Origin: Alteromonas mediterranea DE
GTDB taxonomy: Bacteria; Pseudomonadota; Gammaproteobacteria; Enterobacterales; Alteromonadaceae
Assembly (NCBI RefSeq): GCF_000020585.3
Contig: NC_011138.3
Span: 2,584,324-2,648,323 of the forward strand
Direction: 5' to 3'
Length of the DNA stretch: 64,000 bases
Shown: positions 1 through 7,896 of the stretch, piece by piece
Position numbering within the stretch: the stretch's first letter is position 1
Layout: every line of letters begins with the position of its first letter
Made by a program: the position numbers and the translations under genes
Notes under the pieces: generated by a model
What the model was told of the DNA's origin: nothing
Database searches by the model: none
Seen by the model: the letters and a program-made list of their open reading frames with translations, nothing else

Positions 1-9
1 GGGTACATC

Positions 10-366
10 ATGAAACGTTTAGCTATTCGACCATCAGCAAAACCTTATATTGACCGTCAAAAATTTCCCTATGGATTTCGCAAATCAGGTGACTTTAGCA
101 TTGCAGAAGCAGATCTTCTTACTCAATACGGTAAAACGTTACTGCAATTAGAAACGGGTGAACTTACACCACAAAACGACGATGAAGCGCATTTTGTTGA
201 CTTCATTAGCGGCAAGGTTGAAGCAAGTAACAACCTAGAAAAGGCGTGGGCGAAGTATGTCCGGTTAGCAAGAGGCAAGAAGCACTTTTATACGCTTCAC
301 AGCAGCGCGAGTAATCAATCGGATTATGACGACGACTTTTCCGACGATGAATTCGATGTAGCATAA
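10..366 (+). CDS. maoP: DUF413 / MaoP family macrodomain Ori protein
   Basis: This 118-residue protein matches the DUF413 family, whose E. coli member MaoP (YifE) works with the maoS site to organise the Ori macrodomain of the chromosome. The family signature is visible: KFPYGFRKSGDF near residues 18-29, ETGELTP near 49-55, and AWAKYVRLARGKKHFYTL near 80-97, all aligning well with remembered YifE. The tail is acidic (DYDDDFSDDEFD), as in E. coli. The reading frame is open to the window edge, but the ATG at 10 gives the usual family N-terminus. A terminator follows, so the gene is probably the last of its transcript. Whether a maoS site exists in this organism cannot be seen here. Confidence 0.9.
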   Translation: MKRLAIRPSAKPYIDRQKFPYGFRKSGDFSIAEADLLTQYGKTLLQLETGELTPQNDDEAHFVDFISGKVEASNNLEKAWAKYVRLARGKKHFYTLHSSASNQSDYDDDFSDDEFDVA

Positions 367-381
367 TCATTTGACCCTCTT

Positions 382-409
382 AAAAAAGCTCGCTCCGGCG
401 AGCTTTTTT
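382..409 (+). terminator. Rho-independent terminator after maoP
   Basis: A stem with AGCTCGC against GCGAGCT and a short loop is flanked by an A run and a T run, 16 bases after the maoP stop. The symmetric A and T runs would let it work in both directions. Confidence 0.85.
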
Positions 410-561
410 GTTTTACGACTCGAAATGATCTCAATCAACTTTTGGCAAGAACAAAATGAAGAAACGTTAAGGACTGTCTACACTTAGACTAATACAAAGC
501 GATGCCAATTTACTTGTTAATATCGCTTTGAATAACGAGCCCAAGCAAAGGAGGCGCAACG

Positions 562-1311
562 ATGATCATTAGTTCAAAACAGCTTACTCACTTTTCCATT
601 CACGCCGTGGATGACAAAGTGGGCGGCATCCGCGATATCCTTTTTGATGACGAGACCTTTACCGTACGCTATTTGGTTGCAGATACAAACACCTGGCTTC
701 CACTTAGCCGCAAGGTTGTGATATCTCCTATCTCTGTGACAGGTTTAGAAGCCGAGGAGGAGTCCATTCAAATAAACATGACGGTTGATACTCTTAAAAA
801 CAGTCCGTCTATTGATGAGCATAAACCTGTATCTCGTGAATATGAGGAGAATCTCTTCAAATACTTCGGGTATGGCTATTATTGGATAGGACCAGGAGCT
901 TGGGGGGAGTTTGCTCATCCCGATGAGTTAGTTGAATTACAGCACGCTGAGGAATCAGACACGGTCCACCCTAAAAAATCCACGAATCACCTGCGTGCTG
1001 TTGCAGAGGTGGGCGGATACGAGGTGGCTACAACCACTGATAATGTCGGCCACATCAGTAACTTTATTATTGATACGCGAAGCTGGGAAATTGTACTGCT
1101 GGTTGTAGATACCAATAATTGGCTTCCAGGCGGAAAACACCTTGCTCTTCTACCGACCGATGTAGATAAAATCGACTGGGCTGCACACTGCGTCAGCGTT
1201 AAGCTAAGCCATGACGAGCTAATTAATCGACCAGAAGTAGACAGTGATAAAATTACTGAAGAATCTTATATTCCTACATTATGCGCACAAATAAATAGTG
1301 AAACGCGTTAA
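562..1311 (+). CDS. PRC-barrel domain protein (two PRC barrels)
   Basis: The 249-residue protein has two PRC-barrel-like repeats. The first covers about residues 5-75 (VGGIRDILFDDETFTVRYLVADTNTWLP) and the second about residues 145-220 (VGHISNFIIDTRSWEIVLLVVDTNNWLPGG). The shared pattern is a G.I.D..FD...W.VRYLVVDT..WLP-type strand series. There is no signal peptide or membrane segment, so it is probably cytoplasmic. PRC barrels occur in photosynthetic reaction centres, RimM and many stress-associated proteins; the actual role here is unknown. A good Shine-Dalgarno (AAAGGAGG) precedes the ATG. It lies alone between maoP and a convergent ArsR gene. Confidence 0.85.
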   Translation: MIISSKQLTHFSIHAVDDKVGGIRDILFDDETFTVRYLVADTNTWLPLSRKVVISPISVTGLEAEEESIQINMTVDTLKNSPSIDEHKPVSREYEENLFKYFGYGYYWIGPGAWGEFAHPDELVELQHAEESDTVHPKKSTNHLRAVAEVGGYEVATTTDNVGHISNFIIDTRSWEIVLLVVDTNNWLPGGKHLALLPTDVDKIDWAAHCVSVKLSHDELINRPEVDSDKITEESYIPTLCAQINSETR

Positions 1312-1344
1312 GGACTAACGAGAAAATTTCATGCTGATAGATAA

Positions 1345-1380
1345 TGCAATGTCCGTTTGCTAAGGCGGACATTGCACTTT
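1345..1380 (+). terminator. Hairpin between convergent PRC-barrel and ArsR genes
   Basis: An 11-base perfect inverted repeat (TGCAATGTCCG / CGGACATTGCA) with a 10-base loop lies between two convergent genes. The T run is short (CTTT), so terminator activity is probable but not certain. Confidence 0.6.
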
Positions 1381-1397
1381 AGAAAGGAAGAAAAACA

Positions 1398-1709
1398 CTA
1401 CTCGCAGAAAAATTCGTACATTAACGCAATTAAACGTTTAACACGTTCGTCAGCTAATCGATAATAAATGGTTTGACCTTCCCTTCTCGTGGCCACCATT
1501 TTTGATTCTCGCAGTAGGGCAAGATGTTGTGAAATTACAGGTTGTGATACGCTAACGACCTCAAGCAGCTCGGTTACCGATTTCTCCTCCTTTAATAGCG
1601 AGCAAAGCACCATAAGGCGCGTTTTGTTCGCAAATTGCTTAAGGAAGATCTCAGCCTCCACCGCATGTTCCATTATATCATCTGAACCTATCACCATATC
1701 CTCGGACAT
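1398..1709 (-). CDS. ArsR-family regulator, SqrR/BigR/YgaV-like persulfide sensor
   Basis: A small winged-helix ArsR/SmtB repressor of 103 residues. The recognition region reads SVSQPVISQHLALLRES and is followed by the wing (RREGQTIYYRL). It has only two cysteines, in LVLCSLL (Cys36) and the C-terminal FFCE (Cys102). That placement matches the reactive pair of SqrR, BigR and YgaV, which form a sulfur bridge when persulfide is present. The divergent neighbour is a rhodanese, a sulfur-transfer enzyme, which supports sulfide or persulfide sensing. I chose the ATG at 1709 because AGAGAG sits five bases before it; a GTG six bases further upstream is the alternative. Metal-binding motifs of the ArsR metal sensors are not evident. 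Confidence 0.82.
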   Translation of the reverse strand: MSEDMVIGSDDIMEHAVEAEIFLKQFANKTRLMVLCSLLKEEKSVTELLEVVSVSQPVISQHLALLRESKMVATRREGQTIYYRLADERVKRLIALMYEFFCE

Positions 1710-1757
1710 AAGCACTCTCTATCTGTAAAGTATTTCAACGTCAATTTATCCATTTAC

Positions 1758-1771
1758 TATACTAAAGTATA
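1758..1771. promoter_or_regulatory. Palindrome TATACTAAAGTATA, candidate ArsR-family operator
   Basis: TATACT-AA-AGTATA is a perfect inverted repeat in the AT-rich divergent region between the ArsR regulator and the rhodanese. BigR-type repressors bind AT-rich palindromes overlapping promoters. It would be suited to control both genes; binding is inferred. Confidence 0.5.
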
Positions 1772-1906
1772 AGGCAATTTGCCGACTTGCCATTTTATGC
1801 GATGAATTCCCGTATTTTATGAAATTTTGTAGTGCTACCCTATGAATATTGATTTTATCTTATTTATACCTCAGTTTCAGCGAAAGCGATTTTTAAAGGA
1901 AATATA

Positions 1907-2260
1907 ATGCTAATTGATATCAAGAAACGGCTAGAAAATATCGACCTGGACATAAGAACAATAACGGCAGAACAAGCCGTCAGTGAGCAAAAAAATAATG
2001 GGGGTACGCTTATTGATGTTAGGGAAGCAGCAGAGGTCAGCAAAGAGCCCGTCCCTTGCGCCCTTCATATCCCGCGTGGCGTTTTAGAAATGAAGGCATT
2101 GGAACACTTTAGCGATGCTTCCACGCCTCTTTATATTCACTGTGCGTCTGGCGTGCGTGCTACGCTCGCAGCAGAACAGCTATTAAAGATGGGTTATGAG
2201 AATGTGTCGGTTATCACGTGTTCTGTACCTACAATTAATCAAGCCAGCACAAATGACTAA
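1907..2260 (+). CDS. Rhodanese-like domain protein (sulfurtransferase)
   Basis: The 117-residue protein is a single rhodanese domain. GTLIDVREAAEV (about residues 34-45) is the CH2A-type motif, and YIHCASGVRA (about residues 75-84) is the active-site loop with catalytic Cys. No signal peptide is present, so it is cytoplasmic. A clear Shine-Dalgarno (AAAGGA) precedes the ATG. Divergence from a SqrR/BigR-like repressor suggests a role in persulfide handling: rhodaneses move sulfane sulfur from persulfides to acceptors such as glutathione, sulfite or cyanide. The acceptor cannot be told from sequence. No sulfide:quinone reductase or ETHE1 dioxygenase gene is nearby. Confidence 0.88.
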   Translation: MLIDIKKRLENIDLDIRTITAEQAVSEQKNNGGTLIDVREAAEVSKEPVPCALHIPRGVLEMKALEHFSDASTPLYIHCASGVRATLAAEQLLKMGYENVSVITCSVPTINQASTND

Positions 2261-2311
2261 GTAAAGCCGTATGTGCTATAAGAGACGCTAAACGAAGTCA
2301 AAAGGCGTTTT

Positions 2312-3235
2312 ATGCTTAAATCCACACTAGAACAGTGGCGTATGTTTAAAGCCGTTGTAGATGCAGGCGGCTTTAATCAAGCCGCTGCAGAAGTACATAA
2401 AAGTCAATCAAGCGTTCACCACGCAGTACAAAAGCTAGAAAACGCGATTGGGGTTACTTTATTTGAAAATATAGGCCGCAAAGTAAAGCTTTCTCCACAG
2501 GGTGAACTTATGTACCGCCGTGCCTCTTTTCTGCTTAGTGAAGCCCATAAGTTGGAAGCGGTGGCTGATAGCCTACAGGCCGGAACAGAAACAACACTAC
2601 GTATAGCGGTGGACATAATCTTTCCCTCTGAGCTGTTATACAACGTTCTCGCTAAAGTCTCTTCTGAATTTCCCCAGTTGCGCATTGAGATAGAAGAAAC
2701 CGTATTAAGTGGCGCTAATTCACTGTTAAGTAGTGGAAAAGTAGATTTAGGAATATCCCCTTTCGTGTTGCCCAATGGGTTCAGCGAAGACCTTTGTGAA
2801 ATTGAGTTTGCCGCTGTTGCTCATGTAGACCACCCGCTACATCAGTTAAACCGAACACTCACCCTTGAAGATTTAAAGGCACATAGGCAAATAGTAGTGC
2901 GCGACTCCTCCGCCGAGCGAAAGGCAGATATTGGGTGGCTAGGCGCCGAACAGCGCTGGACAGTAAGCCATGTAAGAACATCACTGGATATCATTGCCCA
3001 AGGATTAGGATTTGCATGGTTACCAATTGCTATTATTAAAGAAGAGCTAGAAAGCGGTACTTTGCAACCACTCCCTTTAGACAATAATGCCGCGCTAAGA
3101 AAAGCATTACTGTATTTGTCGTTTGAAGATGGTGATACCTTAGGCCCCGCAGCTCGCGCGTTCATCGGAGAGCTCAGGTATCAAACGATGCATCTGCCCT
3201 CTTCGGACTTTATTATGGACGAATGCAAAAATTAG
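2312..3235 (+). CDS. LysR-family transcriptional regulator
   Basis: A 307-residue protein of typical LysR length. The N-terminal helix-turn-helix spans about residues 5-64 (FKAVVDAGGFNQAAAEVHKSQSSVHHAVQKLE). A periplasmic-binding-protein-like effector domain covers about residues 90-295, including VDLGISPF and a GLGFAWLP stretch. The effector is unknown. It starts 51 bases after the rhodanese on the same strand and is followed by a convergent ExoD-like gene, so its target may be elsewhere. Confidence 0.92.
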   Translation: MLKSTLEQWRMFKAVVDAGGFNQAAAEVHKSQSSVHHAVQKLENAIGVTLFENIGRKVKLSPQGELMYRRASFLLSEAHKLEAVADSLQAGTETTLRIAVDIIFPSELLYNVLAKVSSEFPQLRIEIEETVLSGANSLLSSGKVDLGISPFVLPNGFSEDLCEIEFAAVAHVDHPLHQLNRTLTLEDLKAHRQIVVRDSSAERKADIGWLGAEQRWTVSHVRTSLDIIAQGLGFAWLPIAIIKEELESGTLQPLPLDNNAALRKALLYLSFEDGDTLGPAARAFIGELRYQTMHLPSSDFIMDECKN

Positions 3236-3257
3236 AGAACTTACGCGTTCAAATGGT

Positions 3258-3863
3258 TTAGACGATTAGGGCAGCGAGTCGTTCAAACCCCAAGACAAAG
3301 CCAAATAACGAAATTGAAACACCGACAAGTGCCACTGCCCCGTCATCGGTGGCCATTCCTATTGCCATAATAAACACAGCAGAAGCAGGGATTAGCCCCA
3401 TAAAAGGAATGAGCTCTAAAGGAATCATCACAAGACCGCATGCTACGCAATTCAACGCAATGAATGAGCGAACAACTGGCTGGCGCATGAAAAACCAACG
3501 CGGAACTAAAAACCTGTCCACGCGCACTGCGAGCGGTTTGACCTTTTCAACGATGTATCTAAGTTGGTCGGCATCACATGTTAACTCCATTACCCTTTCC
3601 GGTAGCCAAGGGTGACGACGACCGAGTAATATTTGCAAAGCGATGAGTAATATCGTCGCACCCGCTAAAGATGGGATGCCTGGAATGGCGCCAATGGGTG
3701 TACAGGCGATAAACGACGGCAAAGCTAGCATTGGCCCAAACCCGCGCTTTTCCATTACGGTCCAGAAGTCAGCAAAAAGAAACTCGTCCCGCCTCGCATG
3801 GGGTTGCATTTTCCCAAGCAGCTCATACAAGGTCATTGATCTTTCAGCTGTTTTTCCTAACAT
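3258..3863 (-). CDS. ExoD-family exopolysaccharide synthesis membrane protein
   Basis: A 201-residue integral membrane protein resembling ExoD of rhizobia (Pfam ExoD). The hallmark stretch near the centre is FIACTPIGAIPGIPSLAGATILLIALQILLG with a following W-P motif (RRHPWLP). About four hydrophobic segments lie near residues 47-80, 125-150, 150-170 and 180-200. ExoD homologues affect exopolysaccharide production and alkali tolerance, but their biochemical role is unknown. I chose the ATG at 3863, which has AAGGAA eight bases upstream; the open frame extends 18 codons further without a better site. Confidence 0.8.
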   Translation of the reverse strand: MLGKTAERSMTLYELLGKMQPHARRDEFLFADFWTVMEKRGFGPMLALPSFIACTPIGAIPGIPSLAGATILLIALQILLGRRHPWLPERVMELTCDADQLRYIVEKVKPLAVRVDRFLVPRWFFMRQPVVRSFIALNCVACGLVMIPLELIPFMGLIPASAVFIMAIGMATDDGAVALVGVSISLFGFVLGFERLAALIV

Positions 3864-4350
3864 ATTCAATTCCTTTGATTTAACAACTCGAATCGTCCGC
3901 CAAGCGGTTAAGCACAATCCTTATCTATAAAACGGCAGCCGAACCCAATTGGCCTATATAAGGTGGGCTGTATGTAAAAAGAAGTTAATAGCCCCTTGTT
4001 GTGCGAAAAATATGCCATTGGACGATTAACGGCCCTTTTTGCGCGTGTAGGAATAGTTTTTGCAATTTTTGTAAAAACGACAGAGTTGTTACAGAGTAAA
4101 TTTGTAATAACAAGGGGAAATATTTACGAACGCTAATGACAAATAAAGTCGTGAAATGGTTATAAAAACCTTGTCATTGATAAGTGCGTTAGCTATTTCG
4201 TTTTGAAAAACCAATTAACACACTTTTTGGATATCAAAATAGTCGAAACTTGCGCTTTGATACCCAAAGACTGTTAAATTATGATAAAACTATAACATTG
4301 TTTTTATTCCGAATTTTTCCGAATAGGAATCTAAAGAGAGGGACATCCAC
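3864..4350. other. Intergenic region upstream of the NtrC-type regulator
   Basis: About 490 AT-rich bases without a convincing gene. They must hold divergent promoters for the ExoD-like gene and the phosphorelay operon. An imperfect inverted repeat (GTTGTTACA at 4085 and TGTAATAAC at 4103) is the clearest structure. I could not find a convincing sigma-54 promoter (TGGCAC-N5-TTGC). Confidence 0.5.
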
Positions 4351-5682
4351 GTGCTAACCGTACTTTTAGTTGATGACGACGCTGAGTTCACAGAAGTTGC
4401 CTGTACCATTATTGAATTCTTGGGTCATGAAGTGCTTACCGCAGGAACATTAAAAGAAGCCCGAGACTGGTTAGAAAAAGAAACCTTCGACCACGTATTA
4501 CTCGATTTTATGCTACCAGATGGTAGTGGCGCGCATTTATTTAATGAACTAGACGCGCTTCCTAAAAGACCAAGAGTTACCCTTATAACCGGCCACCCTT
4601 CTGTCAAAAGCGTTATTAAAGGGCTGTGTGGGCCTACGGTTGACTATCTCGTTAAACCTATACAACGAGAAGAAATTGAGGCGGTTTTAAGTCAGAAAAA
4701 CAAACAAAAAGCGCCTAAAGAAGAGAAGATAGAAAAACATTTCGATTTGCTTATCGGTGAGTCACCGATAATGAAAGAGCTTTATAAGTTAATTTCTCGT
4801 GTAAGTAAAACAAGCGCAAATGTCATGCTGCTCGGTGAAAGTGGCGTGGGTAAAGAGGTGGTCGCCGCCGCCATTCATCGCGCTTCAGAAAGTGAAGGCC
4901 CCTACATTGCCACAAACTGTGGTGCCTTTTCTAAAGAACTCATTGGTAGTGAACTGTTCGGTCATGAAAAGGGCGCATTCACTGGCGCTGTGGGTCGAAA
5001 AGAAGGGGTATTCGAACAAGCCGAGGGGGGAACACTCTTTCTGGATGAAATTACTGAAATGCCCATAGATATGCAGCCAAACCTGCTTCGCGTTTTAGAA
5101 AACAAGGTCGTGCTTCGCGTTGGCGGCACTAAAACTATCCCCGTTAATTGTCGCGTTGTATCTGCAACAAACCGGACAATGGAAGAGATTGCGCAAAGTA
5201 AAGTGCTGCGCGAGGATATATATTTTAGGCTTGCCGTTTTTCCTATCACTATCCCCCCACTAAGAGAGCGCAAAGAAGATATTCCTTTGTTAGCTAAAAC
5301 GTTCATCGCTGAATTTAATAAGGATAATGGCTCTAACTTTAGGTGGGAAGACGCTCAACTTGATACACTTCAAGCCTACGATTGGCCGGGCAATGTTCGT
5401 GAATTAAGACACTTTGTGCATCGTGCAGCTATCATGAGTGACCCCGAAAAAAGTGAAATAGAGTTACCAAAAACCATTGAATCGCCTTTCGCTCAAAAGC
5501 AAAGTACGACACCGGCACTTCAGGCAGGACGCACCATTGAAGACGTTGAGAAAGAGCTTATTTACGCCACGCTAGAAAAGGTCAACGGCAATAAAACAAC
5601 GGCTGCTGAAATGCTGGGGATCAGTACTAAGACCCTCTATAACCGCCTTCACGCATATGGTGACTTAAGCAAAGACGAATAA
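4351..5682 (+). CDS. Sigma-54-dependent NtrC-family response regulator
   Basis: A 443-residue three-domain regulator. The receiver (about 1-120) has phospho-acceptor Asp52 in LLDFMLPDGSG and switch Lys in YLVKP. The AAA+ sigma-54 interaction domain (about 133-365) has Walker A GESGVGKE from residue 162, the GAFTGA loop at 208-213 and a Walker B LFLDE. A Fis-type helix-turn-helix lies at the C-terminus (about 400-440: NKTTAAEMLGISTKTLYNRL). It should activate RNA polymerase carrying sigma-54 when phosphorylated. It begins with GTG behind AGAGAGG and heads the kinase operon; partner kinase and targets are not known. Confidence 0.95.
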   Translation: MLTVLLVDDDAEFTEVACTIIEFLGHEVLTAGTLKEARDWLEKETFDHVLLDFMLPDGSGAHLFNELDALPKRPRVTLITGHPSVKSVIKGLCGPTVDYLVKPIQREEIEAVLSQKNKQKAPKEEKIEKHFDLLIGESPIMKELYKLISRVSKTSANVMLLGESGVGKEVVAAAIHRASESEGPYIATNCGAFSKELIGSELFGHEKGAFTGAVGRKEGVFEQAEGGTLFLDEITEMPIDMQPNLLRVLENKVVLRVGGTKTIPVNCRVVSATNRTMEEIAQSKVLREDIYFRLAVFPITIPPLRERKEDIPLLAKTFIAEFNKDNGSNFRWEDAQLDTLQAYDWPGNVRELRHFVHRAAIMSDPEKSEIELPKTIESPFAQKQSTTPALQAGRTIEDVEKELIYATLEKVNGNKTTAAEMLGISTKTLYNRLHAYGDLSKDE

Positions 5683-5701
5683 AAACAATGAGGTATTCAG
5701 T

Positions 5702-5926
5702 ATGACTAGCGACGAGTTTTCTCAACTTAGTGTTTTTGTTCACGACGCGCGTAAGCCGCTGAACAGGATTTCGATGCAAGCTGAGCTAGTAAAAATGGCA
5801 TTAAACGGAGACGTTCCGCCTGAAAAGGCGTTAACGGCATTGGATAAAATAATAAGCAGCGCAAAAGACTGCAGCCACACCCTGACTGAAATGACTTCAG
5901 AACTGGGCGAAAATGTTTCGGAATAA
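5702..5926 (+). CDS. Stand-alone HisKA-like (DHp) mini-protein
   Basis: A 74-residue protein whose N-terminal half looks like the H-box helix of a histidine kinase (VFVHDARKPLNRISMQAELV, candidate phospho-His14, with the conserved P-L). A second helix follows (about 42-66). There is no ATP-binding domain, no receiver and no membrane segment, so it cannot autophosphorylate by itself. A strong Shine-Dalgarno (GAGGT) precedes the ATG. It lies 19 bases after the NtrC-type gene and 4 bases before the CHASE3 kinase, hence surely co-translated with them. Possible jobs are a phosphotransfer shuttle, a dimerisation decoy or a kinase inhibitor. The domain call rests on motif similarity alone. Confidence 0.7.
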   Translation: MTSDEFSQLSVFVHDARKPLNRISMQAELVKMALNGDVPPEKALTALDKIISSAKDCSHTLTEMTSELGENVSE

Positions 5927-5930
5927 ATAG

Positions 5931-7442
5931 ATGATTTCTAAAGTATTGTCTTCGATATACAGTTGGATTGTTATCGTTGTGCTTGTTATCGTTGTGATAA
6001 CGGCAAATTCATTTTATGTGGTAAGCACACTAAATGACCTCTCTGCGCTTGAAGCCAGATTGTTTACTACAAACCGTGTTATTAATGCCATAAACAGGCT
6101 ACACGTAGCGGTTTTGCGCGTAGAGTCTGGACAACGTGGCTATATGTTAACAGACGATGAAAAATACCTGACGGACTACAGCGAATCATTAAGTGTTATT
6201 GGCGAACTGATGAGCGAAGTCGAAGTCAGCTCTTTTTCTTCCGATATCGATGACCAATCCGTTAGGATTGAAGAGCTACTCGACCTTACTAAAGCGAAAG
6301 TCAATGAGGTGATTCGAGTTGTTGAACTCATAAAAGAAGGCAATGAACAACAAGCCATAGAATCATTAAATAGTGATAAAGGCATTGCCCTTTATCGGCG
6401 TTTTGAAACCGTATTTAATGATATTCACAACTCAGAAAGAGATATGCAGGGAACACACCTTGCCAACTTGATGAGTTTAAGACGTGATTCTGTAAATACG
6501 CTGATTATTTCATCAGCGACAACGCTTCTTCTCATAATCACCGTATTTTTATTATTAAAAATTAACTCCCGTGAGCATGAAAAGTATCAAGCTGACCTTG
6601 AGTCTGTAAATGAAGATTTGGAGTCGCGGATTGTAGAGCGTACTCAGGAACTCAGCGTTTACTCTGACGAACTTGCCAGAAGTAATAGAGAGCTTGAAGA
6701 CTTCGCTTTTGTCGCCTCTCACGATCTTCAGGAGCCGCTGCGAAAAATCAGGGCGTTCGGCAATAGGTTAGAATCCGGCTACAACGACGTGATTGACGAG
6801 AGGGGCAAAGATTACCTTGCTCGCATGCTTAATGCGGCTGAGCGTATGTCTATGCTTATCTCTGATCTTCTGGCTTTTTCTCGAGTATCAACCCGAGGTA
6901 GAGAGTTTGAAGAAGTTAACCTAGATCGGGTTATAAAAAGCGTACTTGGAGATTTAGAGATAGCCATTGAAGAAAAGTCGGCGCAGATAAACGTTTGCGA
7001 AATGCCAACAATTCGAGGGGACAAGTCCCAACTCGAACAGCTCTTTTTGAACCTCATCTCTAATGCGCTTAAATTTCAAAGCGAAGGCGTGGTGCCCATC
7101 GTCAATATAACCGTTACTGATGCGACGGAAGAAGATTTGAAAGATATATTGATGCATGAGGAAAACGAATGGATAAAAATAGCGATATCTGACAACGGTA
7201 TTGGTTTCGAACAGTCTTTTGCAGAAAAAATATTTGCTCCTTTTCAGCGTCTGCATGGTAGAAGTGAGTACAAAGGTACCGGCATTGGACTTGCCGTTTG
7301 CCGACGCATTGTTGAACGACACAATGGCCACATAACCGCGAAAAGCACCCCCGGGGAAGGGGCAACGTTCTTGATGATTATGCCTAAAGATAGCGATCCT
7401 TTTTCAAACAATAATAATGGAGATACACACAATGACGCGTAA
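5931..7442 (+). CDS. CHASE3-domain membrane sensor histidine kinase
   Basis: A 503-residue kinase. A transmembrane helix (about 12-33) is followed by a periplasmic CHASE3-type domain (about 40-180, with VLRVESGQRGYMLTDDEKYL), a second transmembrane helix (about 190-210), a coiled-coil linker, and HisKA with the phospho-His at residue 264 (FVASHDLQEPLRKI). A HATPase domain follows (N box LNLISNALKFQ, G1 DNGIGF, G2 GTGIGLAVC). The H-box is the type often paired with Rcp1-like single-domain receivers, and exactly such a receiver overlaps its 3' end. The periplasmic signal is unknown. Confidence 0.93.
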   Translation: MISKVLSSIYSWIVIVVLVIVVITANSFYVVSTLNDLSALEARLFTTNRVINAINRLHVAVLRVESGQRGYMLTDDEKYLTDYSESLSVIGELMSEVEVSSFSSDIDDQSVRIEELLDLTKAKVNEVIRVVELIKEGNEQQAIESLNSDKGIALYRRFETVFNDIHNSERDMQGTHLANLMSLRRDSVNTLIISSATTLLLIITVFLLLKINSREHEKYQADLESVNEDLESRIVERTQELSVYSDELARSNRELEDFAFVASHDLQEPLRKIRAFGNRLESGYNDVIDERGKDYLARMLNAAERMSMLISDLLAFSRVSTRGREFEEVNLDRVIKSVLGDLEIAIEEKSAQINVCEMPTIRGDKSQLEQLFLNLISNALKFQSEGVVPIVNITVTDATEEDLKDILMHEENEWIKIAISDNGIGFEQSFAEKIFAPFQRLHGRSEYKGTGIGLAVCRRIVERHNGHITAKSTPGEGATFLMIMPKDSDPFSNNNNGDTHNDA

Positions 7443-7884
7443 ACAAACCCAACCAATCAATATATTAATGGCAGATGATGACGAGGATGACCGTCTACTC
7501 ACTGTCGATGCGCTTGCAGAAAGCCGAGTATTAAACAATTTGTTTTGCGTTGAAGACGGTGTTGAGCTTTTAGAATTTTTGCGCCATGAGGGCAAATATA
7601 CAGACCCAGCTTCTGCGCCACGACCAAGCTTAATTCTGCTCGATTTAAACATGCCTAGAAAAGATGGTCGCGAAGCCCTTCAAGAATTAAAGAACGACCC
7701 GAAGCTACGCAGCATTCCTGTTGTTATTTTGACAACGTCGAAAGAAGAAGAGGATATGCTTCGCGGGTATGACCTAGGGTGTGCTTCTTACATTACCAAA
7801 CCCGTAAACTTCGAAGGTTTGGTGGAATTAATGCGGGCCCTCGGACGCTATTGGATTGAGTTCGTTGAGTTACCAAGCGAATAA
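7432..7884 (+). CDS. Rcp1-like single-domain response regulator
   Basis: A 150-residue receiver without output domain. Acidic residues ADDDEDD lie at the N-terminus, the phospho-acceptor is Asp71 in LILLDLNMPRKDG, and the Thr and Lys switch residues are in ILTTSKEEED and YITKPV. It belongs to the group resembling cyanobacterial Rcp1. I chose the ATG at 7432, which has GGAG nine bases upstream and overlaps the end of the kinase gene by 11 bases; an ATG five codons upstream is less well placed. Translational coupling with the kinase suggests they are partners and that it may pass phosphate on within this locus. Confidence 0.92.
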   Translation: MTRKQTQPINILMADDDEDDRLLTVDALAESRVLNNLFCVEDGVELLEFLRHEGKYTDPASAPRPSLILLDLNMPRKDGREALQELKNDPKLRSIPVVILTTSKEEEDMLRGYDLGCASYITKPVNFEGLVELMRALGRYWIEFVELPSE

Positions 7885-7896
7885 TTGGAGTACTAG

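Noticed and set aside
3864-4350. Sigma-54 promoter upstream of the NtrC-type gene
   Set aside because: No TGGC-N8-TGC element with correct spacing could be found.
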